Below are positions 31,744-43,133 of a DNA stretch of 64,000 nucleotides, piece by piece. Source of the DNA: Bathymodiolus brooksi (taxonomy: Eukaryota; Mollusca; Bivalvia; Mytilida; Modiolidae); contig OY804583.1 in the NCBI GenBank assembly GCA_963680875.1, positions 35,143,331-35,207,330 of the forward strand, in the 5' to 3' direction. Under the pieces are notes generated by a model. That model had not been told where the DNA came from. It was given only the letters and a program-made list of their open reading frames with translations, and searched no databases. The position numbers were made by a program, and so were the translations under genes. Numbering within the stretch: position 1 is the stretch's first letter; each line of letters starts with the position of its first letter.

Positions 31744-32690
31744 ACCCCAAAACTTCGAAAAGTATCACTATTTTTTTGTCGCACATCAACGCCAAACTGA
31801 CAAACAGTATAGACAATTTTGATATCATCTTGCCACCAAATATCCATATCGGAAGGGATGATGAAAAGGTATTGACAAAAGCTATTGACTTAGTCTTTCC
31901 AAATTCTAAAAGATCCTTGTGCACCAAACATATGAATAAAAATGCGAACGACTACCTCAGAAATAAGATAGGTCTTAAAACAGTGGAACGCTTAAAAGTG
32001 ATGGACGCAATCTTCGGTGAAGAAGGCATTTTAAATGCTGAAGATAGTTACCAGTTTGAGCAAAGATCTGCTGCAGCTAGCACGTTGATGGTACCTCACT
32101 CAAATGAATTTTTACAGTACTTCAACAAAACTTTAAAACCAAAACTGCTGTTAAACTTTAACAACTTGGGAACAGAATGTTTATACTCTGCGAACAGATG
32201 GACAAACAACAACGCCGAATCAATACACAATATAATGAAGATAGACACGAACTGGAAACTGCAATCAGCATCATCTTTGATAAACATTTTGGAAGATATG
32301 ATAAAACTACAATTTCTACATTTTGGAAGATATGATAAAACTACAATTTCTACATTTTGGAAGATATGATAAAACTACAATTTCTAGATTTAAACAGAGC
32401 ACTTTACAACAAGGGAAACTACATTATTCATGGAATCTTTAGAGGCCACTGCATAAGGGAAGACTTAGTTCGCACCAAAACTGCCGATGACCAAAAGAAA
32501 TACTCCCACAGTTTTCTAAAGTCCACTACAAGCAGACCTACATTAATAACATCAAAAGATGGGCAGTATAAGATACCAAATAAAGCAAAAGAAGTAGCAA
32601 AGACACCATGCCAATCAAAGAGATCCGTAAATGCCAAAACTTCAAAAAAAATACTGACAATTCTATAGAGATCATCTAAAGAACAAACTC
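31744..32690 (+). pseudogene. MULE transposase, C-terminal catalytic part
   Basis: 31776-32369 reads IHIGRDDEKVLTKAIDLVFP (catalytic D-D-E-K-x-L block), SKRSLCTKHM (the C-x2-H hallmark of MULE transposases), then NRWTNNNAESIHNIMK, the typical WTNNxAE block with the last catalytic E. Upstream a T-run at 31770-31776 shifts the frame; preceding codons from 31744 also fit. A 34-bp segment is present three times in tandem (32287-32388), which adds 68 bp and breaks the frame. After it the protein continues as LNRALYNKGNYIIHGIF to TAG at 32666-32668. AATAAA at 32791 could be its poly(A) signal. Confidence 0.8.
32287..32388 (+). repeat. 34-bp tandem triplication inside the MULE frame
   Basis: TTTTGGAAGATATGATAAAA begins copies at 32287, 32321 and 32355, spacing exactly 34 bp. 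The copies are nearly identical, which suggests a recent event. Sixty-eight added bases are not a multiple of three, so the transposase frame is broken. Confidence 0.9.
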
Positions 32691-32699
32691 TTTGTTAAT

Positions 32700-33220
32700 T
32701 GCTTTAGTTTTTCTTTAGTATATTTATTGTATTGTTATACATGTTTGTACAGTGTTGAAGATTGTTATTCAAGTGAATGCAAAAAACAATAAATATCAAA
32801 AATAAGAAGTACATCTTTTTTTTTATTTTATTAAATTAAAGGTATAAAAATCACAAAATGTAAAAAATATATCAACCTAAAACAAAACAAAAAGACTCTC
32901 CCTTCCCCTCTCCTCCAAAGACAAATAGAAAAACAAACAAACAAACAAAAAACCAAGACAAAAAAAAAAAAAAAAAAAAAAAAACCCAACAAAAAAGAAG
33001 ACAAGAAAACAATTAAATAACAAAAAATCAAAAAAAACAACGTAAACAAATGAAAGTCAGCAAAACAAAAATCTGAAGCGAAACAATTTACTTAAGATCA
33101 ACAAAAACCTTGACAAGTTAATTATATCTCCTGGTTCACCTGCTGTTCATCGTCCTTCACCCGTCTTTTACATTGTATGACTAAATTATATAATTTAGAG
33201 GGTTTATTTGACATTTAAAT
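32700..33220. other. No gene; A-rich spacer
   Basis: Contains (CAAA)n at 32933-32950 and a run of A near 32961-32983. No coding frame. It probably includes the right edge of the MULE-like insertion. Confidence 0.5.
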
Positions 33221-33249
33221 TATTATTTTGAATACCTATATGGTCCCTT

Positions 33250-34075
33250 TGGGTACCTTTGGGTCTCTTTGGGTAATTATATGGACCCGTAATAAGTGTG
33301 TAAAATATTGGAATTTAAAAATAAAGAAAACCTTCTGTGAGCTTAATGTTTGTCATTTTGGTGATATTGTAGATTCTTTGGATACACGTTTTGTTGTTAA
33401 TACTGTTTTAGCTAAAATGTTGTTTGTACATGTAAGTAAGTGGCGCGACAGTTTGAATGCTAACATTTCTAGATCTGGTAGGGGTGGGAATAAATTACGT
33501 ACATATAGATTATTTGGGGAACTATTGTAAAATACCTCTCCCTTTTACTCACAGAAGTGCTTTCGCTAAATTCCGATGTGGGGTATTTCCCCTTAGAAGC
33601 AAGACCGGGAGGTATGAGAATTTAAGGTTAAATGCGGGAATGTGTAGTGTGTGTTCGGTTGAAGACGAAGCTCATGTTTTATTACGGTGTCCCCTTTATA
33701 GTACTTTTGGAGATCATTTATTTAATATTGCTTGTACTTTTAATGGAAATTTTTTGTCTTTTAATGATAATCAGAAACTAGTGTTTTTATTCTCAGATTT
33801 TAATATGATAAGGATATGCGCCAAAACCTGTAATTTAATTTTAAATGAAAGAAGAAATGCTTTATATTGTAAATAATGTTGATTTTGTATATATATGTAT
33901 GTAATATATTGATATAAGATTGTTTTATATATTTGTGCTATATATACTGTTTTAATTATAGTCTCTTATAATTCTGTAAAGAATGGCTCTCTAATTTATT
34001 GTTGTATGATTGTTTTATATGTGTATTATGACCTGTAATTGAGAGATGAGACTTAAATAAAATATTGAATTGAAT
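33250..34075 (+). pseudogene. LINE C-terminal region with zinc knuckle
   Basis: Two overlapping frames: NKCVKYWNLKIKKTF and AKMLFVHVSKWRDSLN (33228-33530), then after a frameshift near 33520 HRSAFAKFRCGVFPLRSKTG and CSVCSVEDEAHVLLRCPLY (C-x2-C ... H-x4-C knuckle) to a stop at 33874. The 3' UTR ends near 34072 with AATAAAATATTGAATTGAAT. It is likely the same LINE copy as 30779-31010. Confidence 0.8.
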
Positions 34076-34084
34076 ATTTTTTTT

Positions 34085-34460
34085 TATTAAAAATAATTCG
34101 GGTGGGTTATTATCGTTCTGAAAAAGGATAGGGTTGTACAGTAACAGAAAAGGGCGAAGGTCCCGATGGTTTTCAAGTTCTTGAGACATGACCCACAGTG
34201 TACGTTATCGATTGAAGACCTGTAATTTTTATGATTTTGCATAAATTCAATTTGTTGCTTCAGCAATAAATTAAAACAAATATCAGCCAGAAAGACAAAT
34301 AATATAGCAGTGCATACGGAAACATGACAACTCGTACACAACATGGGAATGAGTAAGCAAACTAGAAAATTCAGTTATTCTTATTCAATTATTTTGAGCC
34401 AAACAAACATAATAATGTGAACATTTACTGCGTCACTCGCGCTTTCGTAAAGAGAACCGA
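34085..34460. other. No gene recognised
   Basis: Short minus-strand frames here lack domains. No repeat identified. Confidence 0.4.
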
Positions 34461-34463
34461 GTT

Positions 34464-34815
34464 ATATGTATTACCGAGGGACAGCCAGGCATCTAGATAC
34501 GGCTTTAATTACTATCGAGGTCAGTCATCAGGTGCAGTTTCAAAAATGATGGACTCTTTACAACGGAAGAATTTACAAATCAGGGGTACAAAAGCAAGAC
34601 CAACACTGCTATATATGATTAATTAGGGGTTATTAGAAGTTCCACCAGATTTTAAAACTCAGTCAGGCAGGCGTACTGAAGTGGAGAAGGCACATACATT
34701 TATACATGCTTTGCTCCTACTATTTCTGATTGGAACAAATTGCCAGAAACAATAGCTCTATCACTAGACATTGAATCCTTAAAAGTGGAATCTCCCTTGA
34801 CCAGTAATCGCTGAA
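34464..34815 (+). pseudogene. LINE C-terminal fragment
   Basis: QSSGAVSKMMDSLQRKNLQI then KARPTLLYMI, and after a stop at 34626 EVPPDFKTQSGRRTE and ISDWNKLPETIALSLDIES. This is the C-terminal layout seen at the end of LINE-1 (12290-12600), in a different and more decayed copy. Several stops and a frameshift. Confidence 0.65.
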
Positions 34816-34819
34816 TGAC

Positions 34820-35625
34820 AATAATTAATTGTAGCTAATAAGGAAGCAAGAACGATCTTCTATTGTACATTATGCTACTTAAAACATCTATATTAATCAG
34901 TCTATTAGCGGTCAACTTGATTTTTTTGATAAATTGGTAAAACCCATATAATATTGTACGAAACTGATATCTGCGAGTTTGAAATTTTCCATAATGTATA
35001 ATTTACGAAGAGATTGGTCGTTATCCTTAAGATATAGACATAAAACTTTGAAATATCTTGTACTGGGTGAAATTGATTACTGGAAAGGATATTACATTAT
35101 CTACTCTTTCTTATATGAATAATATCAAAAGCCATCCTCGACTCAACTGGGAGTAATAAAACAATATATTACTTACAGAATCAAAATTTTCAAATTTTAT
35201 TTCATAAATAAAACGAATATTAACAAATAAAACTTGTAGCGAATAACATGAACAAAAGCATGCAAAAATATCTGAAGAAAAAAAATATATTAAGAAGTGT
35301 CCAAATATTATTGTAGACTTTCCATCCAAGAGGAAATCGCACTAATTATATACCTACTGTACCTATTAACAAGAGAAACTAAGGATTTCAAAAGAATGAA
35401 AATCCTCATCATTGAACAGAACTGTCTGTGGATGATTTTCAATGTGAGAATCGGGAAAAATTGTGGATTAAATTTAAGAACTCCGTGTTTTACATCCGGA
35501 TGGTATTAACAGAAAACAATAGGTTTTTATGTATATTTTCGTTAACGAATATTTTACTACTGTCACAAAGTTAAGGATTTGTGCTCACCACCTTTTATTA
35601 ACGATTATCCTTAGCATTCTCAAAT
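34820..35625. other. No gene recognised
   Basis: AT-rich sequence. Frames of 60-72 codons show no domain. Confidence 0.45.
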
Positions 35626-35629
35626 GCGT

Positions 35630-35850
35630 CACACTTTACCAGGTGACAATTATACCATCATATCTTTACAGTGAAATGAGGGAGTTCAAGATTTTTAATA
35701 CGTCACACTTTGTCACCTGACTGTTTAGTGAGTTGTAATTATACCATCCTATCTTTACAGTGAAATGAGGGAGTTCAAGATTGTTAACACGTCACACTTT
35801 GTCACCTGACTATTTAGTGAGTTGTAATTATACCATCTAATCTTTACTAA
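35630..35850. repeat. 89-bp tandem repeat, about 2.5 copies
   Basis: TATACCATC starts at 35651, 35740 and 35829, spacing 89 bp. Copies share CTTTACAGTGAAATGAGGGA and CGTCACACTTTGTCACCTGA. Confidence 0.9.
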
Positions 35851-36049
35851 CTCAGTCTAATTTTGATAGACACTGAAGAAGGTCATTTGTTGATCGAAAA
35901 TTGTGTCAATATATTTGTTGTGACATCTTTATCGGTATCGTTGCACAATCTTCTAGACTTCTATAATTTATTTTGTTTGTGCTGCATCGTCATGTCCCGA
36001 CGATCCGTTACTCATTAAGTTCTCTGGTTGGTTGATTCCCTTAGACAGG

Positions 36050-36230
36050 GAGTGGATGTGGTCGAGTGATCTAGGGCGCTAGACGTAAGGCTAAGCGAAT
36101 GGTGCTGCAGTGTATCAATGGTGTGGGTTCAAATCCCGTCGAGGGAAGAACAAAACATTGACAGCTCTAAAATCTAATTCTAACACTGTTTGGTTTAATT
36201 TTCAGAAGTATATATATATATATATACAAA
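36050..36230 (+). mobile_element. SINE-L: tRNA-Leu/Ser-like SINE with (TA)n tail
   Basis: The head GTGGTCGAGTGATCTAGGGC looks like the A box of a type II (Leu/Ser) tRNA, and GTGGGTTCAAATCCC is a B box, with an extra-arm-sized spacer between. There is no pairing acceptor stem, so it is not a functional tRNA gene. The body ends CACTGTTTGGTTTAATTTTC then AGAAG(TA)n. Other copies are at 53092-53280 (complete) and 52684-52795 (5'-truncated), inside the right arm of the foldback element. Confidence 0.75.
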
Positions 36231-36359
36231 TACAACATAGAACATGAGCTCTTTAGCCGACTTGATATTTCAAAAACAGAACAATGGACAAACAAAACAT
36301 AACAAAGCAGCACATGGTTAAACATACATAAATATCACACATATGATTGATTGATTGAT

Positions 36360-36392
36360 TTATTTTTGGTGTTTAACGCCACTTTCAACAAA
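36360..36392 (-). mobile_element. SINE-M 3' fragment
   Basis: TTGGTGTTTAACGCCACTTT preceded by (GATT)n, i.e. the inverted last ~30 bases plus tail. Confidence 0.65.
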
Positions 36393-36394
36393 TA

Positions 36395-37490
36395 ACAAAG
36401 CAACATATATATAATTATGCATACATACATACACATAGACATAGACTGTCACATAGCATAAATAAAAGCACAAAGGCGAGCACGAGTGATTATATCTTAC
36501 ATGCAAGGAAGAACCGGTTCTCAAACATCGATATAATCTAATAAGTGCTCTCCTCATGGTCACATACACATCCTGGGGATGTAGGACAATTGTCAATGAG
36601 GGTGACAAGTCTTAGATGCAACGGTACATAATAAAATGAAAAAAATACCACAGTATCAGAACAGTTCCGAAATTCAATGGAATAATCGATGCCCCTTACA
36701 CACATATTGTCCTTTTTTTTTTATTGTCCCTTCTGTATCCTCTGACGTTTATATACTAGACCGCTAACTTTCCTGGCTTGGTACTGACAATCAAAAGTGG
36801 CGGGGTTAAACTAGTTTTATGGGCCAAAACATCCCATTCTCATATAACGGCTCTCCACATGTAAGTAAACCCTCGTACATAACAATACGAACAGTGTTGT
36901 TTTAAAACACCGCTATTTGAACATTATACATAATATATTTAATCTCCCTGACACAGAAGTTGTATATAATATTAGTTACACAAGGACCGGTAACAACCAC
37001 AGAGGCCAGATGAGTTTTTTCATGTACCTATATAACTATACACCAACAAGGGTACGAACTCAGCAGTCATCAAAATTTAGGTATGTCTTGTTTAACTTAG
37101 TAGAAAAAAATACCAGGAATATTATACGTATAAAGGTGATATAGACTTAAAGCTGAATATTTTTACTTTAGAAAAATGTTTATTTGAACCCAGTACGTCC
37201 AAAAATAAAAGAGTTACGGCAACCCAAGTCCGTACTTTCTACTAAAAATGGCGAGGTCGGACAACTGGCTGTCCGGCCAAGTTTCACATGTCTGGGAGGC
37301 TTATCTACAATGCAATTCGTGTATTTACTTGCGACGTCTCTTCCAATCGATAAAATGAATAAACAATTCCTACATTTCCGTAGAATTTATGTCCAAATCA
37401 CTCAGTATTACCCTTTTTATCTAATGCGGAGTCTCTCCCATCCTGAACCGCCATAGATTTCAATTAATGAATGAAACTGAAACGAGCATA
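36395..37490. other. No gene recognised
   Basis: Includes a fragment at 36776-36815 (inverse of the tail word CTAGTTTAACCCCGCC, see 56885) and otherwise no supported feature. Confidence 0.4.
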
Positions 37491-37504
37491 CTGATTGGTC
37501 GTCA

Positions 37505-38292
37505 AAAATATATTATTTTGTTCCCACAACATAATATGTTGTTCCCTCAATATATTATTTTGTTCCCGATCCAAGATGGCCACCAGAGGGGAACATAGTT
37601 TAATATTGGACCTTGTGGAAAATATATTCAAAGATCTTCTCCGCAGAAACTACTGGGAAAATTGGAAGCAAGCTTGATCACAATAGTCATTGGGTGGTCC
37701 CCTGTCACAATTTCATCTGGCAGGTCCGGGTCCGATCCAAGATGACTGCAAGCGGGGAACTTAGTTTAGCATAGGACCCTATGGGGAAACACATCTAAAG
37801 ATCTTCTCCCCTGAAACAACCTAGCCAACTGGAATCAAACTTTGTCACACTAGTCCTTGCCATGGGTGGTCTCATTTCAAAATTATGTTCGGCAAGTCAG
37901 GGGCCGACCCAAGATGGGGACAAACGGTGAACATAGTATAACATAGGGATTTATGGGACAGTTTAAGATACATGGCCCAGGTGACCTGTAAAGGCTCTTG
38001 TGATCCTCTTGTTGTAATTGTAAATATTGAGGCGAGATTTGAAGTGGATTCAAAGGCAAACGGCATGAACTCTCACAAAGCTTGTTTAACCCAGCCACAA
38101 ATGTGTGTGCCTGTCCCAAGTCATGAACCTTTGATATATAACAGATAGATAATAGATAGATAATATGTGATGGGAACAAAATAATATGTTGTGGAAACAA
38201 AATACCGATCTTGTGCGAATAACATAATATGTTGTGGGAACAAAATATCTTTCTTGTGGGAACAATATATTATATTGAGGGAACAAGATAAA
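37505..38292. mobile_element. Inverted-repeat element with internal 170-bp repeats
   Basis: Edges carry inverted multiples of ATATTATTTTGTTCCC and CATAATATGTTGTTCCC: 37507-37567 on the left, 38168-38292 inverted on the right. The interior holds about 2.3 copies of a 166-172 bp tandem repeat starting GATCCAAGATGGCCACCA (37568), GATCCAAGATGACTGCAA (37734) and GACCCAAGATGGGGAC (37906). Related single pieces occur at 24340-24400. This layout recalls the repeat-bearing elements described from bivalves. Confidence 0.65.
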
Positions 38293-38692
38293 ACAAATTT
38301 CTAGCATGGTCTTAACCAGCCACCGTACTTTTTCGTATTCTGACTAAATATTTATATGTTGATATATTGCCTTGTGTGTGTGTGTTTTTTTTTTTAATAC
38401 AGTTAAGTAATCAACAAGAACCCCATACACATATGGGGGTAAATTCATGTGCCTCGGAATGGTGCAGGGATCGTGCAAACTGCCTTGCCATTCCAGCTCC
38501 GATCCGCACACTACTCTCCACCACAGCGGAAGAACCATGTTCGGTAGCGGATACGAAAACTGTCCGGAGTTTGGGGATCGTGGTGTCCATCTCCCACAGC
38601 TTATCATAGCCCCTCACATAGAAAAATAGACAATTTGTTTTTGTAAGGAAGAGCAATACAACACAAATGAATTTTAATTTGTTCTATTTACA

Positions 38693-38745
38693 CGACGGGT
38701 GCCACCGTGTGGAGCTAGAACTGCTTAACCTTTCGATTCACCCCA
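38693..38745 (+). mobile_element. RT-element tail fragment
   Basis: CACGACGGGTGCCACCGTGT then GAACTGCTTAACCTTTCG matches the plus-sense reading of 510-555 (CACTACGGGTGCCACTAG, AACTGCCCACCCTTCCGG). Confidence 0.5.
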
Positions 38746-38749
38746 TATA

Positions 38750-39235
38750 TTTGTAGGTTTGGCTTATTAATATAGACAGGTTCGATTGCCACGAGGAAAA
38801 AGGTATGAATTGTTTCCCTTGCATCTACATATCTTAAATGGCCGAATGTAGAAATTCCAAAATATATACTACTATCCCCCGAGGGAACCCCGCGCTATAG
38901 GAATAAGACCTGGGTTTTCTTTAGTTTTCCGATGTTTATCTGGCTTTTACTGCTGTTATCAGATTTCTTTTTATCACGCATGTTGTTTTTCGTAGTGAAG
39001 GTTTTGACATGTAACACGATGAATTTAACCAGTAACGCGTTATTTCTTGAAAGTAGGTTAAAATATATCGAAGATAAATCTTGTGTTTATAAATAGCGAT
39101 ACAAAGCGCAACGCGATTTTGACATGAAGGTAAACTCATACTTCATACTCCTAGTGGAATAATTATAAAATAGAGATTTATACGTACTCCTTTTTATAGG
39201 CAGTTAATACACTGATTGTAGTATACATAAAGAAT
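38750..39235. other. No gene recognised
   Basis: AT-rich; frames up to 67 codons only, none with a domain. Confidence 0.45.
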
Positions 39236-39237
39236 AA

Positions 39238-39500
39238 GGGGCCGTCGTGGTTGTGATCTTTTTGTAGTTGGATTTACAACTACATATGCAATCAGTGTCT
39301 TTCACAACTAAAGTTGTGAGTTCGAACCCCGTTCATGTCGAGGTTTACTCTAAATAACATTATGCGATAAAGTTTGTCAGTAACTTGTGACAGGTCTGTG
39401 GTTTTCTCCAGGTACTCTGATTTCCTCCATCAATAAAACTGACGACCACGATATCATTGAAATATTGTTGAAAGTGGCGTTAAACACCATACACCAAAAC
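39238..39500 (+). mobile_element. SINE-M, full length
   Basis: Complete copy, about 260 bp: GGGGCCGTCGTGGTTGTGAT head, TTACAACTACATATGCAATC, B box GAGTTCGAACCCC, CAGGTCTGTGGTTTTCTCC, AATAAAACTGACGACCACG and 3' end GTGGCGTTAAACACCATAC. It serves as a reference for the other copies. Confidence 0.92.
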
Positions 39501-39504
39501 CACA

Positions 39505-39990
39505 CCATAAATAATAACATTAGATTTGAAGGCGAAGACATACATTATCACTCGTATCTCAGCGAGACCGATAGAACGAGCTGTGATATTAGTGACAAAG
39601 TCAGGCGAGACCTTCACAACGGACGTTATTGTTTTATCGGTATTAAAGAAAACGTAATTATGTGATGTCAACCTGACCGGTATTTTCTAGTATCAGAAGC
39701 AGTCCGTTGATACTTACAATATCAAAAAGTGGGATTTAAAGGAAAAATATCAAATTTACCGATAATTAATGTTAAACAACATTAAATCAAAATCAATTAT
39801 CGGTATCTTATATTATTAAATTGCTTACTATGGAGATGAAACACTCTCAAAGTATTTATTTTACCAATGTCAACAATATTCAGGATATGTGCCGATAGTA
39901 GATCATAGTTATCTGAATTATATAATTGTAATTATTTAAAAAAGGAAGTGTGTATGACATGGTTTAGCAAGTGTGTCATTAAGATCGTTG
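39505..39990. other. No gene recognised
   Basis: A short inverted word pair (TACCGATAATTAATG / CAATTATCGGTATC around 39758-39809) is the only structure noticed. Confidence 0.45.
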
Positions 39991-39991
39991 T

Positions 39992-40142
39992 GAGTCGCAA
40001 ATTACTGACAAACTTGATTTCATAATGTTGTACACCTCGCCATGATCTAGATTCCAACTCACAACATCAGTGGTGATAGGCACTGATTGCATAGGTAGTT
40101 GTAAATCCAACCACCAAACGATCACGGCCACGAAGGCCCCCC
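39992..40142 (-). mobile_element. SINE-M copy, head and middle
   Basis: Minus strand: inverted head (AACGATCACGGCCACGAAGG), TAGTTGTAAATCCAACCACC and TCCAACTCACAACATCAGTG. The 3' end is missing. Confidence 0.85.
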
Positions 40143-40315
40143 CACTGAACTAGAAGTAGAGTTAAATGCTTGATCTGGTTATTTGGATTAACATTAAAGA
40201 GTTTAAACAGTAAGAAGGTCAACAATTCCACCAATATCAACAGAACGAACAAATACTGAACTGAACCGACTGAACACAAAAAGATCACAACATATGATGT
40301 AGGAAATCCACACCC

Positions 40316-40698
40316 CCGCCTTGGGTCAGGTACAAATCAGGAGAGTGATCAGTCACGCATACAATATTTATGTGTGCTAGGGGTATCGAGTGTGCCTCTT
40401 TCGAAGATTTTCATGTTGGATGGTGGAACTGTTCTGATGATATGACATTTTTTTTAGCTTGAAATCGTCCAGAGAAAATAATTGGTCCCGTATGCGCAAA
40501 CTGAAATGTATTTATGGCATTATAAATGTGTTCTTCAATCGGAAACGACGTTATTTCAACAATCCCATTAGGGGTATCGAGTGTGCCTCTTTCGAAGATT
40601 TTCCTGTTGGATGATGGAACTGTTCTGATGATATGACATTTTTTTTAGCTTGAAATCGTACAGAGAAAATAATTGATCCCATATGCGCAAATGTATTT
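40316..40698 (+). repeat. Two direct copies of a dispersed repeat
   Basis: 40379-40516 and 40569-40698 share TAGGGGTATCGAGTGTGCCT, GGAACTGTTCTGATGATATG and TTTTTTTTAGCTTGAAATCG, about 95% alike, 52 bp apart. Diverged relatives at 56885-57045 and 63853-64000 show the same order of words (GGGATATCG ... GATTTTTCT ... TGTTCCGAC), so it is an interspersed family. Confidence 0.8.
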
Positions 40699-40850
40699 AT
40701 ACCCGGAGAAAACCACGGACCTGTCGTAAGTCACTGACAAACTTTTACACATAATGTTGTATCTCCCAAGTGAGATTCGAACTCACAACGTTAGAGATGA
40801 TAGGTGTAAATCCAACTACCATACGATCACGACCACGACTGTTCCTTCAA
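40699..40850 (-). mobile_element. SINE-M copy
   Basis: Minus strand: CCCGGAGAAAACCACGGACC, inverted B box GAGATTCGAACTC, CCAACTACCATACGATCACG. The 3' third is missing. It starts exactly where the second copy of the preceding repeat ends. Confidence 0.85.
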
Positions 40851-42133
40851 CACCATTAGAAAGATAGACCATTTAGGTAGAGATAATGAACAAGGTTGAA
40901 CGACTACCCCTCAAAATCTGTTGATCATTAAAAGTAACTATAAATAGTGATTTAAATAAAAAGCTAGGCATTCTCCACGCACGATCGAGACAGTAATTTA
41001 CGCCCTCTGTTCTTAGGGTGACTTGTATATTAGATAATATGCATCGTGTATTATCAGATCAAATGATGTCGTAATTATGTAGTTATTTTAATACAACAAA
41101 GTAATTTTTTTTTTTCAAAATGAGGACGTTATAATCAATATGTATTATATTTTTTTAAACGGAAGTTTTTATGACAACACATATATTATATATTGTCATT
41201 AGTTGGCTTAGGACATAAACACCTGAATGTGGAAAATTACGCAGTCATGTTAAGGTTGTCCATCAATTGAAAATCCATAAAAAATGCATTAATTTTGCTC
41301 ATGTAAGCCATAAACCAATACAATTATGTGTGATCTACTCAAAATAAAAACAAATAATATTAGGAATCAATCACAGAGGTCACGTGATCACATTAAAGAG
41401 AAAGTAGCATCGTGACCACTAAAACCGAGCAGAACAACGGCATAACGATGTTCAATACAAGTAATGAAGGAACCGGCGGATTGGGGATATCCTATTCTTC
41501 AAGAAAAATTCGTGGCAAAGTGTTGAATTTCATTTAATTAAATGTGCGAATAGATTGAAAGGCCAAATATGCAAGAAACCCCCTTTTTCCGAGTTCTATG
41601 GGATTTTTCTTGATACGTTCAATCCCTGTATTCTTTGCAATATAAACATATCGTATTTAATGATAAAGTCTGTTGACTGTTAAAAATTTTCCAAGATCAG
41701 TCTTCGGGATGCCGTTGTTTTATTGCATTTTTTAAAATTTAATAAACAAATGCTAAACAAACAATTATTTTAAAACACTTAAAGGACATAGGGTTTTTGT
41801 AATATCGATTACGGACGTGTACATATTCCGGATAAGTTACGTCACAGTAAACGTCATGTAATACAATCGTCGCTTTCATTTTTATTTAATAATCAGCGTA
41901 GTAACAATTTTCCTTAAATACATGTTTTATAGATGTGCTTTAAAAGCTTCCTTCTTCACAAATTAATTTGTATTGTTTATCTGCTGAAATATCTAAACAA
42001 CAACGTTACCGTAGAATGTTACATGTGCAGACCCTCTCTACTGCCGCGCGTGCCCATGTGTTAAGACGCCACTGAATACACACCTCTCCTACATCCCTCC
42101 AATGTTAATGTTAAAGATTTAAAGACCACGCTG
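40851..42133. other. No gene recognised
   Basis: 1.3 kb of AT-rich DNA without supported coding frame or repeat, ending at the left target-site copy of the foldback element. Confidence 0.5.
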
Positions 42134-42204
42134 GACGCAAGTAGTATATGGGCACAGCTCAGTTATTATTTGCGGAGGATCGTGCCGAGGATCGGACCAT
42201 TGCG

Positions 42205-42292
42205 CATGCTTGACCGGAAGTGATCGGAAGTGACGTGACCGGAAGTGACGTGACCGAAAGTGACGTCAGTCACATGACCGGAAGAGGCCCTG
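42205..42292 (+). promoter_or_regulatory. ETS/CRE-like motif cluster in left arm
   Basis: TGCGCATGC (NRF1-like) is followed by repeated CCGGAAGTGA and GGAAGTGACGTGACC, with a full CRE GTGACGTCA at 42261-42269 and CCGGAAGAGG at the end. The right arm has the same cluster inverted at 53745-53815. Such ETS plus CRE plus NRF1 combinations are typical of TATA-less animal promoters. A promoter role is inference. Confidence 0.4.
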
Positions 42293-42298
42293 TTCGGC

Positions 42299-42660
42299 CT
42301 TACTATTTTTTCCCGTACTTTTTTTTCCGTATTATTTTCCCGTACTTTTTTTTCCCCGTACTTTTTTCCCCGTACTTTTTTCCCCGTATTTTTTTCCCCG
42401 TATTTGTTTTCCCGTACTCTTTTTCCCGTACTTTTTTCCACGTATTTTTTCCCCCGTACTTTTTTCCCGTACTTTTTTTCCCGTACTTTTTTTTCTCGTA
42501 CTTTTTTTCTCGTACTTTTTTTCCCCGTACTTTTTTTCCCGTACTTTTTTCCCCGTATTTTTTCCCCGTACCTTTTCCCCCCGTATTTTTTCCGTCTTTT
42601 TTTTTCCTACTTTTTCCCCGTACTTTTTTTCCCCGTACTTTTTTCTCCCGTACTTTTTCA
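42299..42660 (+). repeat. CCCGTACTTTTTT array, about 27 copies
   Basis: A 12-15 bp unit (CCCCGTACTTTTTT with T-run length variation). The matching spot in the right arm (53703-53722) has a single unit, so the array expanded in the left arm only. Both strands are open in some frames (up to 217 codons, rich in F, P, S or K, G), a consequence of the repeat. Confidence 0.9.
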
Positions 42661-42873
42661 AAAGTCGCGACGTTTGAAATCCAACGTTTTAATATATCAG
42701 TGAGTTGTTTTTCTAGTACATGTCGTTATAGCACAGTTCATGTTCCTTGTGGAATATCCATTCAAACGTCACCCATAGGACTTCCCCTGTACGGGTGGGG
42801 TGCGCGCAAGCGCGATCTGAAGGGACCAAAAATTAATTTATTTAACCCAAAAGAGGATAGAAATGTCATATAG

Positions 42874-42950
42874 TACCAACCAATCATATCACTGGAAATT
42901 GAACCAATCAGAAGTCGCCATTTCGACCGATTAGCCAATCAGAAACCAGG
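42874..42950 (+). promoter_or_regulatory. CCAAT-box cluster in left arm
   Basis: AACCAATCAT, GAACCAATCAGAAG and TAGCCAATCAGAAACC within 75 bp; the inverse cluster is at 53410-53490 in the right arm. Multiple CCAAT boxes suggest NF-Y binding, as in some transposon promoters. Confidence 0.35.
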
Positions 42951-43075
42951 AAAAAATAATTGATTAGTAGTACAAAATGTTGGTTGGGGATGTTCTCTAC
43001 GACGTCCGTGTCCTATAACTTTCTACGAACTAGCCCTTTTACTGGTTATCTTCCCTTTACCCGCCATTTTCATAT

Positions 43076-43082
<7 letters not shown>

Positions 43083-43133
<51 letters not shown>

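Noticed and set aside
36050..36140. Possible tRNA-Leu gene
   Set aside because: A and B boxes are present but no acceptor stem pairs, and the sequence is repeated with a common SINE body at 53.1 and 52.7 kb.
42220..42873. 217-codon frame rich in F, P and S
   Set aside because: Produced by the CCCGTACTTTTTT array; the right arm lacks the array and the frame.
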